Below, piece by piece: positions 8,402-18,072 of a stretch of DNA of 64,000 nucleotides. The notes under the pieces are model-generated. The model saw nothing but the letters and a program-made list of their open reading frames with translations, was not told where the DNA came from and made no database searches. The stretch spans positions 1 through 64,000 of the forward strand of contig JAISHE010000005.1 of the NCBI GenBank assembly GCA_031262745.1. The letters run 5' to 3'. This stretch comes from Culturomica sp. Lineage in GTDB: Bacteria; Bacteroidota; Bacteroidia; Bacteroidales; Marinifilaceae. The position numbers and the translations under genes were made by a program. Numbering within the stretch: the first letter of the stretch is position 1; the number at the start of each line of letters is the position of its first letter.

Positions 8402-9061
8402 CTACTTTTCAAATCGTTTCTCAACTGCCGACCAATTAAGAACTTTCCAGAAGTTTTCAACATATTTTGCTCTTGCATTTTGTACATCAAGATAGTAGGC
8501 ATGTTCCCAAACGTCCAAATTTAACAATGGTTTTTTACCTTCCGTAAGAGGATTTTCCGCATTATGGGTTTGTTGAATTTCAAGTTTACCGTTATTGTCA
8601 ACCAACCATGTGTAACCCGAACCGAAAAGTCCCAACGCAACTTCGGCAAATTTCTTTTTAAATTCGTCGATTGAACCGAACTCTTTCTCAAGAGCCTGCT
8701 TTAAATTACCGGTAGGAGCATTATTTTCGTTAGGAGCTTGAAATGCTTCAAACTGAAAATAGTGGTTGTAGACCTGTGCGGAATTATTAAACAAACCACC
8801 TGATGCCGAAAGCATTATCTCTTCAATGCTCATATCTGCAAATGGAGTACCTGATTTTTGTTTATTGGTATTGTCAACATAAGTTGCCAAATGCTTACCA
8901 TAGTGAAAATCTATCGTTCTCTCACTGATGTAAGGTTCAAGAGCATTATGAGAATAAGGCAAAAGCTGAAGTTTAAGAATTCCGTCGCTTCCTTTTTCAT
9001 TCACTTTTGAAGAACTCAACAATACGCTCTGTGCTGTTTTAATGGTAGTCTTTTTATCCAT
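8402..9061 (-). CDS. sodB: Iron/manganese superoxide dismutase with N-terminal extension
   Basis: It converts superoxide to hydrogen peroxide and oxygen. The metal ligands fit the Fe/Mn family: H53 (DFHYGKH), H100 (YNHYF), D183 and H187 (DVWEHAYY). The 219-aa length exceeds the usual 190-200 because about 30 residues precede the first conserved block (LPYSHNALEP). That extension has no Met for a later start and does not look like a signal peptide. Iron, manganese or cambialistic use cannot be settled by eye. It is probably monocistronic, with a strong terminator downstream. Confidence 0.92.
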   Translation of the reverse strand: MDKKTTIKTAQSVLLSSSKVNEKGSDGILKLQLLPYSHNALEPYISERTIDFHYGKHLATYVDNTNKQKSGTPFADMSIEEIMLSASGGLFNNSAQVYNHYFQFEAFQAPNENNAPTGNLKQALEKEFGSIDEFKKKFAEVALGLFGSGYTWLVDNNGKLEIQQTHNAENPLTEGKKPLLNLDVWEHAYYLDVQNARAKYVENFWKVLNWSAVEKRFEK

Positions 9062-9122
9062 TGCTATATACTTTTAATATTTGCATTTTTTACGTATGAT
9101 TTACCCTTGATGTTACATTATC

Positions 9123-11297
9123 TTAACGATCGAATCTATAAGAAATAGATGCTCCGAATGTGAACGGATTACCGGATTGTCCGAGATATTTAAGATCTTC
9201 ACGGTTGGGTATCATGGAAAGCGGACTTTTCAGCATGTTGGCAAAATAATGTTGGTTTAAAATGTTTAGATTCCACAATTCCAATGATAAATTTTTCATA
9301 AAACCGACTTCGCATGAAGCGTTCCATAAGAAATAAGGCTTTTGTCGCAGCTTTTCATCATTTGAGTTGTCGAAATAGCGTTCACCTATTCCGGTAACAT
9401 TTGTAGAAACGGAAACATAGTCAAGCCATTGAACGGGTTTTTCTTTATGATACACAGCACCGGTATTAAAAGTGAAATCCGGAACAAGCGGCAGTTTATT
9501 ATTTTTATAATCAAACGGCTGATGAGAATTTGGGTTGACACCTGAAAAATCGGTAAACTCGGCATGTGTGTAGCCTACAGCCAAATTATAAGTGAGTTCC
9601 GGAATTATGCGCCATTGCATATCCATTTCAATGCCTTTACTTGTGGCATCACCACCGTTTTTGATTACCGATGCGTTCATTTCCATTTCAAAAAATTGCT
9701 GGTCGCTCCAATCTATACAAAATGCTGCAAGGTTAAGATTGAAATTTCGAGCAGGATTTATATATTTAAAACCGATTTCATAGTTCCATGTATGGTCGCT
9801 TTTATAGGCAATATTATTGCGCTGTTGATTAAGCACTATGTTGTAGCCACCTGCACGATAACCTTTTGAAACGCTTATGTAAGTGTTTATATTTTCATTC
9901 CATTTTTTCATAAGGCTGAACTTCGGCAACCATTCACGATATGTTTTTGATTGATTAAATGCGGTATCTATATTGCCGGAAGCACGCACTTGTGTGTCTG
10001 TATAATCCACTTCGGCTCTTTCCGTGTCATAACGCAAGCCGGCGGTGAAGGAGAGACCGGGTAGAATGTTTTTCACCGTCATTTGACCGTAACCGGCTAT
10101 ACCTTTCGTGGTTGTGCGATTATTGTATAAATCTTGAATGTAGTTTGCCAATATCGGTATCCACACATTGGGAGCCACTTCAATGCGCACATTGTATTTA
10201 TCTTCATTATAAGTGATGTTTACACGATTTTTCAAATCTTTGTAGAAACCGAAAGCACCCACAATCCAATCAAAATGTTCATTACTATTGGAATGAAGGT
10301 TTATTTCCTGAGTAACAAGATTTTGATGTGAAGGTTTTTCATTATAATAAAGGTTGAAATCGGAATAATCCTGATCGTTTTTCTGTATGTCATCATAATA
10401 AGAATAGGAGGTGATAAATCCCAAAGTCATATTTTTCAGCGATTTTTTCACGTTTACATAAGATTGTAACAAATCACGATTGTAGGAAGACGGAGAATTA
10501 TAAGAAACTTTAAAATGTTCATGTCTCAAAGAATCCGGATTGTAATAGCCGTAGCCACCTTCTTCCGTTTTATAATAGTTTAAACCGAATTTCAAGTCCC
10601 AATTGTTCCCCGGTAACCAACGACCTTGATAACGAAGTGTGTAACCACTATTTTCGTCGGACTTTTTGCCTGTCCATTTGTTTGTGAAAAAGCCGTCATG
10701 ACGGTTATAGGCAAAGAAAAATTTATTATAAAAATTCTTTGCAAACGGCAAATTAACAAGTATATTATAATTTTGGTTACCATAATTACCATATCCTATC
10801 TTTGCTGACACTTTAAATTCATCAGTAGGATAATTGGTAATAATGTTTATCATTCCTCCGATGGTGTTACGTCCCTGTAAAGTGCCCTGCGGACCTCTTA
10901 AAAGTTCAATTTGGCGAATGTCATACAGGTCGAAAATATATGTGTTTTTATCAAAAACAGGTACACCGTCCACATAAAGTCCCACAGTCGGATTAGTGGT
11001 GGGTGTACCGATACCGCGAACGAAGAGAGGAGTGGAGAGTTTTAAACCATTGTCCAGAACATATAAATTAGGAATTAGTCCCGAAAGGCTGCGAATATCA
11101 ATGCTTCCTTTATTGGGTAGATCGCTGCTCTTTAAAACGCTTACCGCAACTGGAATATCAATTATTGAGATGTCTCTTTTTTCAGCTACTACAACCACAT
11201 CATCCAAAGTTCGTGAATAAGCGATGCTGTCATTATCCTGAAAAGCATATAACGAAGAATAAAGGCACACGAATGCCGTTAAAAAAATATATTTCAT
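9123..11297 (-). CDS. TonB-dependent outer-membrane receptor
   Basis: The 724-aa protein has a signal peptide (MKYIFLTAFVCLYSSLYAFQ), a short TonB-box-like stretch (DDVVVVAEKR) and a plug domain to about residue 150 (LFVRGIGTP, VGLYVDGVPV, IELLRGPQGTLQGRNTIGGMI). A 22-strand barrel follows, ending in an aromatic C-terminus. There is no SusC-type N-terminal carboxypeptidase-like domain, so it resembles siderophore, haem or vitamin receptors (FyuA/pesticin-receptor-like) more than glycan receptors. The longer frame begins at 11348; the ATG at 11297 was chosen because it starts the signal peptide directly. A small secreted protein gene lies 43 bp upstream. The substrate is unknown. Confidence 0.9.
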   Translation of the reverse strand: MKYIFLTAFVCLYSSLYAFQDNDSIAYSRTLDDVVVVAEKRDISIIDIPVAVSVLKSSDLPNKGSIDIRSLSGLIPNLYVLDNGLKLSTPLFVRGIGTPTTNPTVGLYVDGVPVFDKNTYIFDLYDIRQIELLRGPQGTLQGRNTIGGMINIITNYPTDEFKVSAKIGYGNYGNQNYNILVNLPFAKNFYNKFFFAYNRHDGFFTNKWTGKKSDENSGYTLRYQGRWLPGNNWDLKFGLNYYKTEEGGYGYYNPDSLRHEHFKVSYNSPSSYNRDLLQSYVNVKKSLKNMTLGFITSYSYYDDIQKNDQDYSDFNLYYNEKPSHQNLVTQEINLHSNSNEHFDWIVGAFGFYKDLKNRVNITYNEDKYNVRIEVAPNVWIPILANYIQDLYNNRTTTKGIAGYGQMTVKNILPGLSFTAGLRYDTERAEVDYTDTQVRASGNIDTAFNQSKTYREWLPKFSLMKKWNENINTYISVSKGYRAGGYNIVLNQQRNNIAYKSDHTWNYEIGFKYINPARNFNLNLAAFCIDWSDQQFFEMEMNASVIKNGGDATSKGIEMDMQWRIIPELTYNLAVGYTHAEFTDFSGVNPNSHQPFDYKNNKLPLVPDFTFNTGAVYHKEKPVQWLDYVSVSTNVTGIGERYFDNSNDEKLRQKPYFLWNASCEVGFMKNLSLELWNLNILNQHYFANMLKSPLSMIPNREDLKYLGQSGNPFTFGASISYRFDR

Positions 11298-11340
11298 TTG
11301 TTTAAATTTAAATTTGTAAAACTTGTATGCGAAAAATAAA

Positions 11341-11634
11341 TCAGGCAAATAAAGGAGGTGCCCTCATTAAAGGCGGAGGAGTATCCGCAGATATGTAACG
11401 AGATTTATATAAAATAGTGTGTCTAACGACAATATCGGGTGATTGATATTCAGAATCTAAATTTTCTTTTTGCATCGTGGTTACGACACTTACTTCCGTG
11501 CATCTATTTTCCGTTTGTTCATATTGAAAGCGCACGGTTGCTTCGACATCTGCCTTTGAGTAAAGGCATAAAAAGAGAAAAGATGATACCAAACAGTATA
11601 TCAACACATTTGTATGTATGCTTAGAAAAAACAT
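11341..11634 (-). CDS. Small secreted or membrane-anchored protein upstream of TonB receptor
   Basis: I do not recognise the family of this 97-aa product. It begins with a hydrophobic segment (about residues 8-26, VLIYCLVSSFLFLCLYS) that could be a signal peptide or anchor. A polar middle follows, with a single Cys after the hydrophobic segment, then a proline-rich tail (PPPLMRAPPLFA). It stands 43 bp before the TonB receptor on the same strand, so co-expression is likely. A role linked to the receptor is inference from position only. It does not overlap any other convincing gene. Confidence 0.55.
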   Translation of the reverse strand: MFFLSIHTNVLIYCLVSSFLFLCLYSKADVEATVRFQYEQTENRCTEVSVVTTMQKENLDSEYQSPDIVVRHTILYKSRYISADTPPPLMRAPPLFA

Positions 11635-11648
11635 TCAATAAATATTTT

Positions 11649-12359
11649 TCAACAACTGCCGGCAAAGATAATAAAAATAGCAGGTCGTTTATTTATTTCC
11701 GGTAGAGATTGCTTTTTCCATTCTGAAATTTGCTTGGTTTTTATAAATTCTTTATCGGTTGTGATGTCGCATGCGATAGTCAATAGGGTGGAAGGGTGGA
11801 GCACTGTAAGAATATCTATTAGAAGAGCTATATTCCGATAGGGCGTTTCAATGAAAATCTGGGTACGTTGTTCTTGTGCGGATTGTTTTTCAAAAGTTCT
11901 AAGAGCACGAATACGGTCGGCACTTTTCACAGGCAGATAACCGTTGAAAGAAAAGTTTTGACCGTTGCAACCGGATGCAATTAAAGCTAACAAAATAGAC
12001 GAAGGACCTACCAACGGAATCACTCGATATCCTTTCTCATGGGCAGCAGCTACTAAGTCTGCTCCCGGATCGGCAATACCCGGACAACCGGCTTCCGAAA
12101 TTATGCCTACATCTTCTTTTTCCAAATGCTTTAAGGCTTCTCCGATTGCTGTGATTCCGCTGTGCTCGTTGAGTTCTATAAATGTTATTTCATCTACATT
12201 TATATTACGATCTATTTCTTTTAGAAAACGTCTTGTATTCTTGCTGTTTTCTGTGGCGAATACCTTTATTCGACTTATAATCCTTAATACGTCGGCAGGG
12301 AATACCATATTAAACAATGAATTTCCAAGTTTATTAGGTAGAAGATAAAGATTGCCCAT
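11649..12359 (-). CDS. RsmI-like SAM-dependent methyltransferase (tetrapyrrole methylase fold)
   Basis: The 236-aa protein has the tetrapyrrole-methylase fold as used in RsmI, the 16S rRNA ribose methylase for C1402. Conserved blocks are GNLYLLPNKLGN at the N-terminus, ISEAGCPGIADPGADLV, LVGPSSILLALIASG and NGYLPVK. The start block differs from classical RsmI (which reads like LYVVATPIGN) and the protein is shorter than RsmI (about 280 aa), so it may be a paralogue with another target. It is transcribed divergently from the MBL hydrolase gene, with 73 bp between the starts. Confidence 0.8.
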   Translation of the reverse strand: MGNLYLLPNKLGNSLFNMVFPADVLRIISRIKVFATENSKNTRRFLKEIDRNINVDEITFIELNEHSGITAIGEALKHLEKEDVGIISEAGCPGIADPGADLVAAAHEKGYRVIPLVGPSSILLALIASGCNGQNFSFNGYLPVKSADRIRALRTFEKQSAQEQRTQIFIETPYRNIALLIDILTVLHPSTLLTIACDITTDKEFIKTKQISEWKKQSLPEINKRPAIFIIFAGSC

Positions 12360-12377
12360 AAAATACGTTTTTAATTT

Positions 12378-12408
12378 CTTGACAAAATTAGTAAATTTCT
12401 TACCTTTG
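12378..12408 (+). promoter_or_regulatory. Promoter for the MBL-fold gene
   Basis: CTTG at 12378-12381, a 19-bp spacer and TACCTTTG at 12401-12408 fit the Bacteroidetes -33/-7 promoter. The gene starts 24 bp after the -7 element. Confidence 0.6.
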
Positions 12409-12432
12409 TGAAGGTATTAAAACTAAATTCAG

Positions 12433-13200
12433 ATGAAACTTACGATATTAGGTAGCGGAACTTCGCAGGGAGTACCTGTTATAGCTTGCGGGTGTGAAGT
12501 TTGCCGTTCTACCGATTTGCATGATAAGCGTTTACGTTCGTCGGCTATGTTGGAAATTGACGGTAAAAATATTGTAATTGATGCCGGATCTGATTTTAGA
12601 TGTCAAATGCTTAGGGCAAATGTTCAAGATATAAGGGCTATTTTACTTACTCACAACCATAAAGATCATATATCCGGTTTGGACGATATTAGAGCTTTCA
12701 ATTGGCATAAAAACGGTGAAGCCGTTGAGATATATTCCGATATTAACACACAAAAATCTATTCGCAGAGAATTTCCTTATGCTTTTGAAGAGGAAAAATA
12801 TCCGGGAGTTCCGGAATTTGATCTTCGCACGGTGGAACCTGAAAAAACTTTTACTATTGATGAAATTGAGATTATTCCCATACCGGTTATGCATCACAAA
12901 ATGCCTGTTTTAGGTTTTCGTGTTGCCAACTTTGCATATATTACGGATGCGAATTTTATTCCCGATTCTTCAATGGAAAAGCTGGAAGGAGTGGAGTATA
13001 TGGTAATAAATGCATTGCGCAAGGAAGAGCATATTTCTCATTTTACACTCTCACAGGCTTTGGAGATTTTGGATAAACTCAAAGTTAAAAAAGGTTGGCT
13101 CACACATATTGGTCATCAAATGGGTTTAACACAAGAGTTTAGCAAAGGACTTCCGCTAAATATTTCTGCTGCATACGACACTATGCAAATAGAATTGTAA
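12433..13200 (+). CDS. MBL-fold metal-dependent hydrolase, PhnP-like
   Basis: This 255-aa metallo-beta-lactamase-fold protein has the metal motif THNHKDH (about residues 74-80), an early GSGTSQGVPV block, and a Cys-containing loop CGCEVCRS (residues 19-26). The same loop is typical of PhnP-like phosphodiesterases. Later His residues (MHHKMPV, HIGHQMG) complete two metal sites. PhnP cleaves cyclic ribose phosphates, but no phosphonate genes are nearby, so the substrate is open. It has its own promoter and precedes gyrA by 111 bp. Confidence 0.82.
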   Translation: MKLTILGSGTSQGVPVIACGCEVCRSTDLHDKRLRSSAMLEIDGKNIVIDAGSDFRCQMLRANVQDIRAILLTHNHKDHISGLDDIRAFNWHKNGEAVEIYSDINTQKSIRREFPYAFEEEKYPGVPEFDLRTVEPEKTFTIDEIEIIPIPVMHHKMPVLGFRVANFAYITDANFIPDSSMEKLEGVEYMVINALRKEEHISHFTLSQALEILDKLKVKKGWLTHIGHQMGLTQEFSKGLPLNISAAYDTMQIEL

Positions 13201-13239
13201 AAAAATTACTTCAACATTAATATATATATGGTATTTTAC

Positions 13240-13247
13240 TATCTTTG
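13240..13247 (+). promoter_or_regulatory. Candidate -7 promoter element for gyrA
   Basis: TATCTTTG matches TAnnTTTG and lies 64 bp before the gyrA ATG. No clear TTTG is present at the -33 distance. Confidence 0.4.
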
Positions 13248-13311
13248 TGATGCTTAAAAAAATTATTAGGTTGAACTTTATATCCCTGATTATAAAACGA
13301 ATAATTTAGAA

Positions 13312-15840
13312 ATGGAAAACGAAAGAGAACAGATTATCAAGATAAATATTGAAGACGAAATGAAATCATCCTACATTGACTACTCAATGTCGGTGATAGT
13401 TTCGAGGGCATTGCCCGACGTCAGAGACGGTATGAAACCGGTTCATAGGCGTGTGCTTTACGGAATGAATGAGTTGGGAGTAGGTTCTAATAAAGCTTAT
13501 AAGAAATCTGCAAGAATTGTTGGAGAAGTGATGGGTAAGTATCACCCTCACGGCGATAGTTCCGTTTATTTAACTATGGTAAGAATGGCTCAACCATGGT
13601 CATTACGTTATCCGCTTGTTGACGGTCAGGGAAACTTCGGTTCCGTTGACGGTGATAGTCCGGCAGCTATGCGTTATACGGAGGCACGTATGAAAAAAAT
13701 TGCCGAAGAGATGTTAGCCGATTTGGAAAAGAACACCGTAGATATGATGCCTAACTTTGACGAATCATTGAAAGAGCCGGCTGTTCTTCCTTCTAAATTA
13801 CCGAATCTATTGGTAAACGGTACATCCGGCATTGCCGTAGGTATGGCAACTAATATGGCTCCGCATAATTTGTCTGATACAATTGATGCAATTTGTGCAT
13901 ACATTGAGAATAAAGATATTGATGTAGAAGAGCTTATACCAATTATTAAGGCTCCTGATTTCCCTACCGGAGGTACAATATACGGTTATAACGGTGTTAA
14001 AGAAGCTTACCGCACGGGTAGGGGACGCGTTGTTGTTAGAGCAAAGTCGTCAATTGAAGTGTTGCCTAACGGCAGGGAGCGTATAATTATCCATGAAATA
14101 CCTTATCAGGTAAATAAAATGGAACTTATTATACGTATTGCCGACCTTATTAACGACAAGAAGTTGGATGGTATATCAAATATCAATGACGAATCGGATA
14201 GAAACGGTATGCGCATAGTCGTTGATATTAAAAAGGACTTTTCCGCTAATCTGGTTTTGAACAGTTTGTTGAAGCAAACGGCATTGCAAAGTTCTTTCGG
14301 TGTCAACAATGTAGTCCTCGTTGGTGGTCGTCCGAGATTATTGAATCTTAAAGAATTGATTCATTATTTTGTAGAACATCGTCTTGAAGTGGTTACCCGT
14401 CGCACTCAATTTGAGTTGGCACAAGCGGAAAGGCGTGCCCACATCTTAGAAGGTTTAATAATTGCTTCCGACAATATAGACGAGGTTATACGTATAATAA
14501 GAGCTTCTAAAACACCTGATGAAGCTAAATCTGCGTTAATGGCAAGATTTCCACTCACGGAGATTCAGGTTACCGCGATTGTTGAGATGCGTTTGCGTCA
14601 GTTGACCGGTTTGGAACAGGATAAACTTCGTGCAGAATATAATGATTTGTTGAAAGTTATAGAAGATTTGAAGGATATTCTTGCCCACGTTGAACGTCGC
14701 ATGAAAATTGTAGAGGATGAGTTGATAGAATTGAAGAAGCTGTACGGAGATGAACGTCGTACCGACATCGTTTTTGCTGCCGAAGAGTTTAATCCTGAAG
14801 ATTTTTATGCAGACGATGATATGGTTATTACCATTTCTCACATGGGTTATATAAAGCGTACTCCTTTAAAGGAATATAAGGTACAAAACAGAGGAGGTAT
14901 AGGTTCTAAGGGGTCTGCTACTCGTGATGAAGATTTCCTTGAACACATGATAACCGCCACTATGCATAACACAATGCTTTTCTTTACCGAAAAAGGCAAG
15001 TGTTTCTGGCTCAAAGTTTATGAGATACCGGAAGGAACTAAGCAATCAAAGGGTAGGGCAATACAAAATGTATTGAACATTGAATCCGATGACAAAGTTA
15101 AAGCTTATATCAATGTTCTTTCTTTGAACGATGCAGATTATATAAATAGCAACTATATTATATTATGCACTAAAAAGGGGATTATTAAAAAGACTACTTT
15201 GGAAGCATATTCACGCCCGCGCCAAAATGGTGTTAATGCTATTACGATTAAAGATGGCGACCAACTTTTGGAAGCCAAATTGACAAATGGTTCTATGGAC
15301 GTTATGATGGCTGTGCAATCAGGTAAAGCGGTTCGTTTTCCGGAAAGTAAAGTGAGACCGATGGGACGTACTGCTGCCGGAGTCAGAGGTATCACCAGAG
15401 GTTCGGAAGAAGATGAAGTGATAGGAATGATTTGCTTTGAACCTTTAAATACCGACGTGCTCATAGTTTCGGAAAACGGTTTCGGAAAACGTTCCGGTGT
15501 AGACGAATATCGTATCGTGAATAGAGGAGGTAAAGGTGTTAAGACTATAAAATTGACAGAAAAAACCGGTAATCTGATAGCTTTAAAAGATGTAACTGAT
15601 GAAGATAATTTGATGATTATCACTAAAGCCGGTATCACTATACGAATGGAAGTTAATACACTACGTCTTATGGGACGTAATACACAAGGAGTTCGTCTGA
15701 TTAATCTGCGGGAAGGCGACAGCATAGCAGCAGTTGCAAAAGTTCCGGCTTATAAGGAAGATGAAGATCTTGAAGAAACAATAGACGGTGATGTTGAAGA
15801 AGTTACAGAAAATATTGATAATAAAGTTGATTTACAATAA
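13312..15840 (+). CDS. gyrA: DNA gyrase subunit A
   Basis: GyrA is the DNA-cleaving subunit of the type IIA topoisomerase that introduces negative supercoils. The 842-aa protein has the catalytic Tyr at residue 122 ([10 protein letters not shown]), the winged-helix/tower region and six beta-propeller repeats at the C-terminus, ending in an acidic tail. The numbering of the quinolone-resistance region equals E. coli: residue 83 is Ser, 84 is Ser, and 87 is Leu (codon TTA at 13570-13572) where E. coli has Asp. The GyrA box fits [10 protein letters not shown] near residue 526. A secreted TPR protein gene follows after 33 bp. Confidence 0.97.
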   Translation: MENEREQIIKINIEDEMKSSYIDYSMSVIVSRALPDVRDGMKPVHRRVLYGMNELGVGSNKAYKKSARIVGEVMGKYHPHGDSSVYLTMVRMAQPWSLRYPLVDGQGNFGSVDGDSPAAMRYTEARMKKIAEEMLADLEKNTVDMMPNFDESLKEPAVLPSKLPNLLVNGTSGIAVGMATNMAPHNLSDTIDAICAYIENKDIDVEELIPIIKAPDFPTGGTIYGYNGVKEAYRTGRGRVVVRAKSSIEVLPNGRERIIIHEIPYQVNKMELIIRIADLINDKKLDGISNINDESDRNGMRIVVDIKKDFSANLVLNSLLKQTALQSSFGVNNVVLVGGRPRLLNLKELIHYFVEHRLEVVTRRTQFELAQAERRAHILEGLIIASDNIDEVIRIIRASKTPDEAKSALMARFPLTEIQVTAIVEMRLRQLTGLEQDKLRAEYNDLLKVIEDLKDILAHVERRMKIVEDELIELKKLYGDERRTDIVFAAEEFNPEDFYADDDMVITISHMGYIKRTPLKEYKVQNRGGIGSKGSATRDEDFLEHMITATMHNTMLFFTEKGKCFWLKVYEIPEGTKQSKGRAIQNVLNIESDDKVKAYINVLSLNDADYINSNYIILCTKKGIIKKTTLEAYSRPRQNGVNAITIKDGDQLLEAKLTNGSMDVMMAVQSGKAVRFPESKVRPMGRTAAGVRGITRGSEEDEVIGMICFEPLNTDVLIVSENGFGKRSGVDEYRIVNRGGKGVKTIKLTEKTGNLIALKDVTDEDNLMIITKAGITIRMEVNTLRLMGRNTQGVRLINLREGDSIAAVAKVPAYKEDEDLEETIDGDVEEVTENIDNKVDLQ

Positions 15841-15873
15841 TAAATGATTTTAATAAATAATTATATCTAAACC

Positions 15874-17037
15874 ATGAAACGACTAACTTTTATTTTAATG
15901 ATACTTTTTTGTGCAAGCATAGGTTTTGCTCAAAAAGGTAAAGTGAACCAAGCTAACAGTTATCTGAACGCAGGTAAATTAGACGAAGCTAAAAAAGCCA
16001 TTGACGAAGGCATTAATCATGAAAAAACGATTAATGATCCAAATTCGTATTTTGTTAAAGCACAAATCTATCAATCAATCCATGAAAGTCCTATACCGGC
16101 TTTTAAAGATCTGTCTCCCGATGCTTTAAACATTGCGTATGATGCTTATAAAAAAGCGGTTGAATTGGATTTAAAGGGTAAAATAAGCAAAAAACTACCC
16201 GAACATTACAAGAATTTGAGTGCGGATTTTATTAATGCCGGTGTTGATGCTTATAATAAAGGTAATTTTACCGATGCTGCAAAGAATTTTAAAATAGGAT
16301 TGGAAATACAAAATTCAACGATATTAAATCAGACAACACCTGATACAACTGTTATTTTCTACACAGGTATGGCTTTGAAAAATGCCGGTGATGCCGACGG
16401 TTCAATTGATTATTTAAAAAAGGCTTTGGAATTGAACTATGAAGCAGCAAGATGCTATGCTTTATTGGCAAATATTTACAAAGAAAAAGGCAATAAAGAA
16501 GAAGCATTGAAGTATTTGAATGAAGGTTACAAGAAATATCCCGAAAGTGCCGAATTATTGGTAGAATTAATCAATTTCTATTTATCAAGTGATGAACCCG
16601 GTGGTGCTGAAAAATTCCTTGATGCGGCTATTGCACAAGATCCAACTAACTCAAGTTTCTACACAGCCAAAGGTGCACTTCTTGAAAGAACCGGTAATTT
16701 GGAAGGTGCCGCTGAAATGTATAAAAAATCGCTGGAATTGGATCCTAAGAATTTTCAAGCACAATATAATTTTGGCGTTGTGGAATTAAATAAAGTTAGC
16801 GAACACCACAAAAAGGTGAACGATATTATGGACGTTGAAGAATATAATAAAGGTATCAAGGAAGTATATGCCGAATATGAAGCTGTAATTCCTTATTTTG
16901 AAAAAGCTGCAACGATCAATCCGGAAAGTAAAGAAACCTTGCAAATATTGAAAGAATTGTATTTCAAATTGAGAAATGAAAATCCTGATTTTCAAAAGAG
17001 ATATGATGAAGTAAATGCAAAATTGGAAAAGATGTAA
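15874..17037 (+). CDS. Exported tetratricopeptide-repeat protein
   Basis: The 387-aa protein has a signal peptide (residues 1-19, ending IGFAQ). Several TPR units follow: near residues 120-155 (AYNKGNFTDAAKNFKIGLE), 165-195, 195-230 (ALLANIYKEKGNKEEALKYL) and 260-300 (GALLERTGNLEGAAEMYKKSLELDP). TPR arrays are protein-docking scaffolds, probably periplasmic or outer-membrane attached here. No catalytic domain is visible and the partner is unknown. It follows gyrA by 33 bp and ends at a strong terminator. Confidence 0.85.
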   Translation: MKRLTFILMILFCASIGFAQKGKVNQANSYLNAGKLDEAKKAIDEGINHEKTINDPNSYFVKAQIYQSIHESPIPAFKDLSPDALNIAYDAYKKAVELDLKGKISKKLPEHYKNLSADFINAGVDAYNKGNFTDAAKNFKIGLEIQNSTILNQTTPDTTVIFYTGMALKNAGDADGSIDYLKKALELNYEAARCYALLANIYKEKGNKEEALKYLNEGYKKYPESAELLVELINFYLSSDEPGGAEKFLDAAIAQDPTNSSFYTAKGALLERTGNLEGAAEMYKKSLELDPKNFQAQYNFGVVELNKVSEHHKKVNDIMDVEEYNKGIKEVYAEYEAVIPYFEKAATINPESKETLQILKELYFKLRNENPDFQKRYDEVNAKLEKM

Positions 17038-17054
17038 ATTATCCGACAGAGATT

Positions 17055-17080
17055 AAAAAGGGAGCCTCTCTCCCTTTTTT
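17055..17080 (+). terminator. Rho-independent terminator after the TPR gene
   Basis: AAAAGGGAG and CTCCCTTTT form a 9-bp stem around a 5-base loop, ending in a T run. It lies 18 bp after the stop at 17037. Confidence 0.88.
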
Positions 17081-17158
17081 CAAAAATACCTTATTTAACA
17101 TAATATAAATTATAGGACAAATATCTATTATTACTCTTTGATAGGGGGTTAATCGAAA

Positions 17159-17190
17159 TTTGGTATATTCTAACTTAAAAGTTATCTTTG
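17159..17190 (+). promoter_or_regulatory. Promoter for the SDR gene
   Basis: TTTG at 17159-17162, a 20-bp spacer and TATCTTTG at 17183-17190 match the Bacteroidetes consensus. The SDR ATG is 47 bp downstream. Confidence 0.7.
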
Positions 17191-17236
17191 CAGAAAGCTA
17201 AGAATATCACAAAATCAAGGTAAATATAAAAGATTT

Positions 17237-18058
17237 ATGAAAAATCATCTGTGCGGAAAAGTTGTTATTATAACCGGAGCGTCTTCAGGTATTGGGAAAG
17301 CATTAGCTTATGAAGCTGCACGCTATGGTGCAAAATTAGCTATTGCATCACGCAATATTGAGCAACTTTTGGAAATAGAAGCCGATTTGAAATCTCAAGG
17401 CAGTGATGTTATTTCAATACGCACCGATGTTACAAAAGAGATTGCATGTGAAGAACTTATAAGGCAAACTTATGAAAATTTCGGACGTATCGACGTTTTA
17501 ATAAATAATGCGGGAATTTCCATGCGTGCAAATTTAGAAGATACGGATGTTAGAGTTTTAGAAAGGGTTATGGATGTAAATTTCTGGGGCACAGTCTATT
17601 GTTCAAAGTATGCACTTCCCTATTTGCTGAAAACACACGGTAGTTTAGTTGGCATCATTTCTATTGCAGGTTTCATAGGATTGCCCGGTCGTAGCGGTTA
17701 TTCTGCGAGTAAATTTGCCGTCAGAGGTTTCTTAGACACTGTTAGAATTGAAAATCTAAAGAAAAATCTGCATGTAATGGTGGCTGCGCCGGGTTTTACG
17801 GCATCATCTATTCGTTTTAATGCTTTGACTGCTAACGGTATGGCACAGGGAGAAACACCGCGTGATGAAAACAAAATGATGTCGGCAGAACGTTGTGCAA
17901 AAATTATAATTAAAGGTATAGTAAAACGCAAACGTCAGATTATAATGACATTTGTTGAAGGAAAACTTGCCGTATTTTTAGGTAAATGGTTACCCTCTTT
18001 GCTTGACAGGCTTAATTATAACCACATGGCAAAAGAACCGAACTCCCCTATCGTATAA
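17237..18058 (+). CDS. Short-chain dehydrogenase/reductase
   Basis: The 273-aa protein is a classical SDR oxidoreductase using NAD(P). The cofactor motif is GASSGIGKALA (about residues 14-24), followed by NNAG and the catalytic Ser and YxxxK (SGYSASKFAVRGF). The substrate cannot be told. The C-terminal end contains a short hydrophobic/basic region (GKLAVFLGKWLPSLLDRL) that may sit on the membrane, as in DltE- or steroid-dehydrogenase-like SDRs. It has its own promoter, and the DUF3078 gene follows after 14 bp. Confidence 0.9.
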   Translation: MKNHLCGKVVIITGASSGIGKALAYEAARYGAKLAIASRNIEQLLEIEADLKSQGSDVISIRTDVTKEIACEELIRQTYENFGRIDVLINNAGISMRANLEDTDVRVLERVMDVNFWGTVYCSKYALPYLLKTHGSLVGIISIAGFIGLPGRSGYSASKFAVRGFLDTVRIENLKKNLHVMVAAPGFTASSIRFNALTANGMAQGETPRDENKMMSAERCAKIIIKGIVKRKRQIIMTFVEGKLAVFLGKWLPSLLDRLNYNHMAKEPNSPIV

Positions 18059-18072
18059 AATAAGGATATATA

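Noticed and set aside
11298..11348. Longer start for the TonB receptor
   Set aside because: The extra 17 residues precede a clear signal peptide starting at 11297 and overlap the end of the small upstream gene.
17081..17236. Small RNA gene between the TPR terminator and the SDR promoter
   Set aside because: Only AT-rich sequence and the SDR promoter are seen; no strong hairpin with a T run.
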